From contig MLAK01000545.1 in assembly GCA_001839685.1 (NCBI GenBank), positions 1 to 30,580 of the forward strand: a DNA stretch of 30,580 bases, read 5' to 3'. The notes beneath the pieces are model-generated. The model had not been told where the DNA came from, searched no databases, and worked only from the letters and a program-made list of their open reading frames with translations. This document shows, piece by piece, positions 27,061-30,580 of this stretch (within the stretch, counting starts at the first letter, position 1; the number at the start of each line of letters is the position of its first letter). The position numbers and the translations under genes are program-made. The stretch comes from Tritrichomonas foetus (taxonomy: Eukaryota; Parabasalia; Tritrichomonadida; Tritrichomonadidae).

Positions 27061-29068
27061 TTATTTAGATCCATATTGCTGCAACAAATTCTTTATTTCA
27101 TCATTTTTTTCTGCCAAATTTAGTGGTGTTTCCCCATAAAAAATAATTATACGTGTTAATGAGTGAATTAACTAAAATGAATTCCTATAAAAAATTGTTT
27201 TAGCATTAATATCGATTTGACCTGTCTCCAATAGTAGTTTAATAATTTCAACATTTTCATTAATACATGCAAAATGTAGTGGAGTTCGATAAATTGAATC
27301 AATAAAACCAGATTAATATTAAAGGAAGCGTTTGATTTCCAATGAATTTACATATAAAACTGCTTTTGGATTTATATCTTCTATGAAATCTTTTTTATTT
27401 AGTAATGCTTTTACACCATCAGATGATTCACTGTTACATACTAAATGCAGTGGTTTTAAATCTAGTTTATGAATATAAAAAAATAACATTTGATTCATTG
27501 ATGTTTTTAACATTATGATCAAGTAAGAAAGATATAATATTCGCTGAACCAATTATACATGCTTCATGAAGTGGTGTATTTGATGTTTTCCAAGCTTTAA
27601 TATCATCCTTTAAATCTTTTCTCTTGTATAAAGCTTCAACTGACTCAAAATTTCCTGATCTGCATGCATAATGAAGAGGTGTATCTCCATTTTTAGAGCT
27701 TAAATTTATATCAATAGAAGAATTATCAACTAAAAACTGTACAATATCATAACTTCCATTTTCACAAGCAATACATAAAATGGTTTTTTCTTCAATTCCA
27801 AATTTTGAATTAAGATTTTCACAGAATGATGAAGCAAAAACAAAAAGATTTAATATATTGTATTTAGCACATTCAATTAACAAATTATATCCTTGATGAA
27901 TAAGGGAACATAATCCAGAAACATTTAATGTCATTGCACAACTATTTGCTATCATTGAAGTTCGAAAAGATTTATGCTTGACCTCAATTAGCCATTCAAA
28001 TAAATCACTTTTATGATACATTAAAGTAGATGAAAGTAATTCTTCGTCATCTTTTTCTTCTTTATTTTCAATTGAACAACCATTTTCTTCACATAAATGC
28101 ACAATTTCCGGATTTCCTCCACAAATGGCACAAAAAATTGATTTTGGCTTTTCATGTTTAGATAAAAGAAGAAATTTGAAGCATTTTATTGCTGAATAAA
28201 ACGAACAATAATCTATTAGTGAACATTCTCCTATTTGAAAATCACTTGTTTTAACATTAGGCTGATTCAATAATTGTTGAATTGCATTGACATCATCATT
28301 ATGAATGATTTCCATCATTTTAATGTTTTCTTTGTTTTGAATTTCAAAATTACAGTCATAAAATTGGTTCATTTTTCTTTTAAGATGAAAGATTACATCT
28401 TTAAACATTTCATTATCAACTTTCTCATTGATCATCTTTTCAGCATTCAAAATAATTTCGATAAATTCTTTCATCATTTGATTCGAATTGATAAAATCAA
28501 GATAAATCTGCTGCTTAATTGGAAAAGCAAGACATGCTCCAAAAACCATTCGTAAGAATTCGGCTTTAGTTACAATTTTTAGGAGATCAGTTGTCAAATT
28601 TTGGGAATATATAAATTCTTCTACTTGCCTTAAGTTGGCAATTCCATCATCACTAAAAGCTTTTGCTTCCATTTCTTCAACAAATTTCATAAAAGCATTG
28701 GTTTCGGTTTCTAATTTGGGTATTTTGAATGTAATCGCAAAATCATTAAGGAATTTGGCTGTTGAATAAGAAAATTCAATTGGAGACCCATTCAAAAATG
28801 TTTCAATTGTGATTGGATATAATTGAGAATCAGGAATTGAACATGAAAACCTTGTCATTCCAGGTGCCTTTTCTATTTCAGCTTTTAAAATTTCACTTAA
28901 ATCGGGGGCGATAAATTTAGGTAAAATATATTTAATTCCATCAATATAAATAAAAAGATTTTCTGGATTATTAGTTTTTATATAGCAAAAGCCACCCCAC
29001 CTGGTTTTACTTGAAAGTCCAAACTCAAAAGATGAATATGATGCTGATGTATAATCCCACCGACTCAT
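27061..29068 (-). CDS. DUF3447-type ankyrin-repeat protein, frame broken at repeat junctions
   Basis: Starts at ATG 29068 (MSRWDYTSASYSSFEFGL; an in-frame ATG at 29110 would add 14 residues). The N-terminal region (FIYIDGIKYILPKFIAPDLS) looks like the BTB-like/helical domain that precedes ankyrins in this family. DUF3447-like sequence (SLIDYCSFYSAIKCFKFLLL) and ankyrins (GDTPLHYACRSGNFESVEAL, NTPLHEACIIGSANIISFLL) follow in one frame to 27467. Beyond an insert at 27463-27487 it continues as KPLHLVCNSESSDGVKALL. After 27301-27360 it continues as YRTPLHFACINENVEIIKLL, and after 27136-27195 as GETPLNLAEKNDEIKNLLQQ, with stop TAA at 27063-27061 in an AAATAAAC context. Role: unspecified scaffold. 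Confidence 0.65.
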
Positions 29069-29147
29069 AAAGATAAAAATTCTGATGAATGGATAGATAC
29101 TAGCAATCATTGCACTTACAATAAACTCGTGTTTTTAATGATTGGCT

Positions 29148-29219
29148 GGGTGCTTAGCTCAGTGGTAGAGCGCTACATTTGCATTGTAGAGGCCAGGGGT
29201 CCGACTCCCTTTTTTTTTT
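29148..29219 (+). tRNA. tRNA-Ala (anticodon TGC), last 10 nt overwritten
   Basis: Acceptor 5' strand GGGTGCT (29148-29154), TA, D-arm GCTC-AGTGGTA-GAGC, anticodon stem CTACA/TGTAG around loop TTTGCAT (anticodon TGC), variable AGGCC, T-arm AGGGG then TCCGACT then CCC. The remaining ten positions of a 72-nt tRNA (two T-stem bases, seven acceptor bases and the discriminator) are exactly the in-phase T10 block 29210-29219. A box (TAGCTCAGTGG) and B-box-like (GGGTCCGACTC) promoters are present. The following T run would serve as Pol III terminator. Confidence 0.88.
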
Positions 29220-29402
29220 TTTTTTTTTTTTTTTTTAGATAATTTAATTAATGCCGGATATCTGCACATTTTTTTTTTTTATAATTCGAATTTTTATATT
29301 GGCTATATATTTTTTTTTTTTTTTTTTTAGATAATTTAATTAATGCCGGATATCTGCACATTTTTGTTGAATATAATTCGAATTTTTATATTGGCTATAT
29401 AT
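29219..29402. repeat. 92-nt tandem duplication downstream of the tRNA
   Basis: A unit made of about 18 Ts plus AGATAATTTAATTAATGCCG... occurs twice, at 29219-29310 and 29311-29402. In the first copy ten bases are replaced by the in-phase T10 (29270-29279); the second reads GTTGAAT there, with the same length. Confidence 0.85.
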
Positions 29403-30580
29403 TTATATTCAGTATTCTGAGAAAATAATTTTGACATCATCAAAATTTCAATATCCTAAGTTTCGCTTTTTGATACTCCCATTAAGATATACTTTGATTC
29501 ACTTACTATCAGGATTATAAACTTTCATCCCTCTATTTTATTCATCATCTCAATATATATTATTAAAATAATCTCATTTGGTGCTATTTTTACTTCATTC
29601 TTTTTTTTTTTGGATTTTCAGATTTACTCCTTCCATATAGACAATATCTTTTTCATAATAATTTTTTTTTTGAAAACCAATTTCCATATTTTTTACAGTC
29701 GGTCCAAATATCCTTTCTTCTTTTTTTTTTTTTAAAATANAATATGAGTAAATNTCCATTATTTAATTTATATATGTCCAGTTTTTTTTTTTTATGTCCT
29801 ATTCACTTTTGATTTTGTCCATAATAGATAGATTCATGTCCTTTTTTTTTTGTTTTTGTCCATAATAAATTGGTTCATATCCAGTTCAAATTTACTCTTG
29901 TCCATAAATTATTTCAAATGTCCACTTTTAAATTCAAAAAGNAACANTTGTCCATAAATAATTTTTTTTTTGTACAAAATATAATTATTTTTCTCCATTT
30001 AATAAATATTCGCCAATTGCGATTTTAATGAAGGGCCAACAGCCAAATTTTCACAATTTAGATTTTAGTTTTGTGATTGCATTCTTTTTTCTGTAAGATA
30101 TTACATTGCTATATAGAATATTATACCATTGAAGTTGATGAATTCAGCAACAGAATGTATACATATAGGATTCGATCTCTAAAACTGTTCCTACAATATT
30201 TTTTTTTTTTTAAATGACATGATCTGGTGAAATAGGGGAAAATTAGCCTAAAATTCTTATATTGAATGAAAAACATGATAGCTCAAAACAATTTAATAGG
30301 AATGGAGTGAAATACGACAATTTTTTTTTTTCTCTTTTGGATAAATTAAATACCTAAATTCATATTAAATGATCTAATAAATTTTTTTTTTTTTATTTAT
30401 ATTTCGAGATTTTTTTTCATAAATTTCTAATTTTAACCTCTTCATCCAATTATAATTTTCATAATTTTCATGAAAATCTTTTATTATATGGACAATTTAT
30501 TTTTTATTTTTGAAAAAGGATATTGGAAAATGGACATTTATTTTTGTTAAATGGACTGCAATTTTTCATTTTTATTTAAT
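29403..30580. other. Gene-free AT-rich region with short repeats, T10 blocks and Ns
   Basis: No ORF or RNA recognised. T10 blocks lie at 29602, 29662, 29722, 29782, 29842, 29962, 30202, 30322 and 30382 (all 60k+22). Ns lie at 29740, 29754, 29942 and 29947. Short TTGTCCATAA and ATGTCC repeats are concentrated at 29774-29957, and TGGACA in the opposite orientation occurs near 30489-30535. Confidence 0.6.
29815..29957 (+). repeat. Short repeat TTGTCCATAA, four copies
   Basis: Exact TTGTCCATAA at 29815-29824, 29856-29865, 29898-29907 and 29948-29957 (start spacing 41, 42 and 50 nt), with ATGTCC variants between them (29774, 29794, 29836, 29918). Confidence 0.6.

Noticed and set aside
28274..28555. 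Plus-strand 93-codon frame
   Set aside because: It is antisense to the long ankyrin-protein gene and shows no domain.

Overview
The window looks like nuclear DNA of a unicellular eukaryote, most likely a trichomonad (parabasalid, Tritrichomonas-like). The DNA is strongly AT-rich and genes are mostly intronless, short-spaced and on both strands. The content includes ribosomal protein S13 (uS15), a Rad21/Rec8 kleisin, ARM-like, Sel1-repeat and ankyrin/DUF3447-type proteins, and an EGF plus IPT/TIG surface protein. Stop codons often sit in TAAA contexts. Both uS15 copies are preceded by AACGG and CCTTTTAGACA just before the ATG, resembling the M3/M5 core promoter described for Trichomonas vaginalis. 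The species assignment is inference.

Layout. 1-1354: a hairpin and a decayed hAT transposase ending in a 38-A run. 1669-6752: an ARM-like gene and a signal-peptide/EGF/TIG/TM gene, both minus strand. A 1676-nt segment of these two genes is present twice with a single N at the junction, which looks like two overlapping contigs that were not merged. 7469-11126: PQ-loop membrane protein, kleisin, ARM-like protein. 11220-14604: two uS15 genes about 1.9 kb apart, with gene relics between them and a two-HTH transposase-derived protein after them. 15150-20940: a multiply interrupted ankyrin gene, a rhomboid/UBAC2-like membrane protein, an APC5-like TPR protein, an ARM-like protein and a UBX-like protein. 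21403-23549: a tiny membrane protein, a coiled-coil protein and a Sel1-repeat protein. 24920-29068: two convergent ankyrin genes, both broken at repeat boundaries. 29148-29219: tRNA-Ala(TGC). 29403-30580: gene-free AT-rich DNA with short repeats and Ns.

Two observations dominate. First, runs of T10 recur at one fixed phase of 60 nt (positions 60k+50 to 60k+59) across 23 kb, in coding, intergenic and tRNA sequence alike. Comparing duplicated segments shows that each run replaces ten ordinary bases without changing length. This is a data-processing artefact that overwrites sequence and fakes poly-Lys/poly-Phe and a broken tRNA. Second, the three ankyrin genes carry short AT-rich inserts, mostly 21-25 nt, at the same point of the ankyrin repeat. 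At least three inserts are exact GT...AG segments whose removal restores the frame, so they are candidate mini-introns. The others are not canonical and are unexplained.

No operon logic is visible. Neighbouring genes appear functionally unrelated, apart from two possible cell-cycle factors (kleisin, APC5-like) about 7.5 kb apart.
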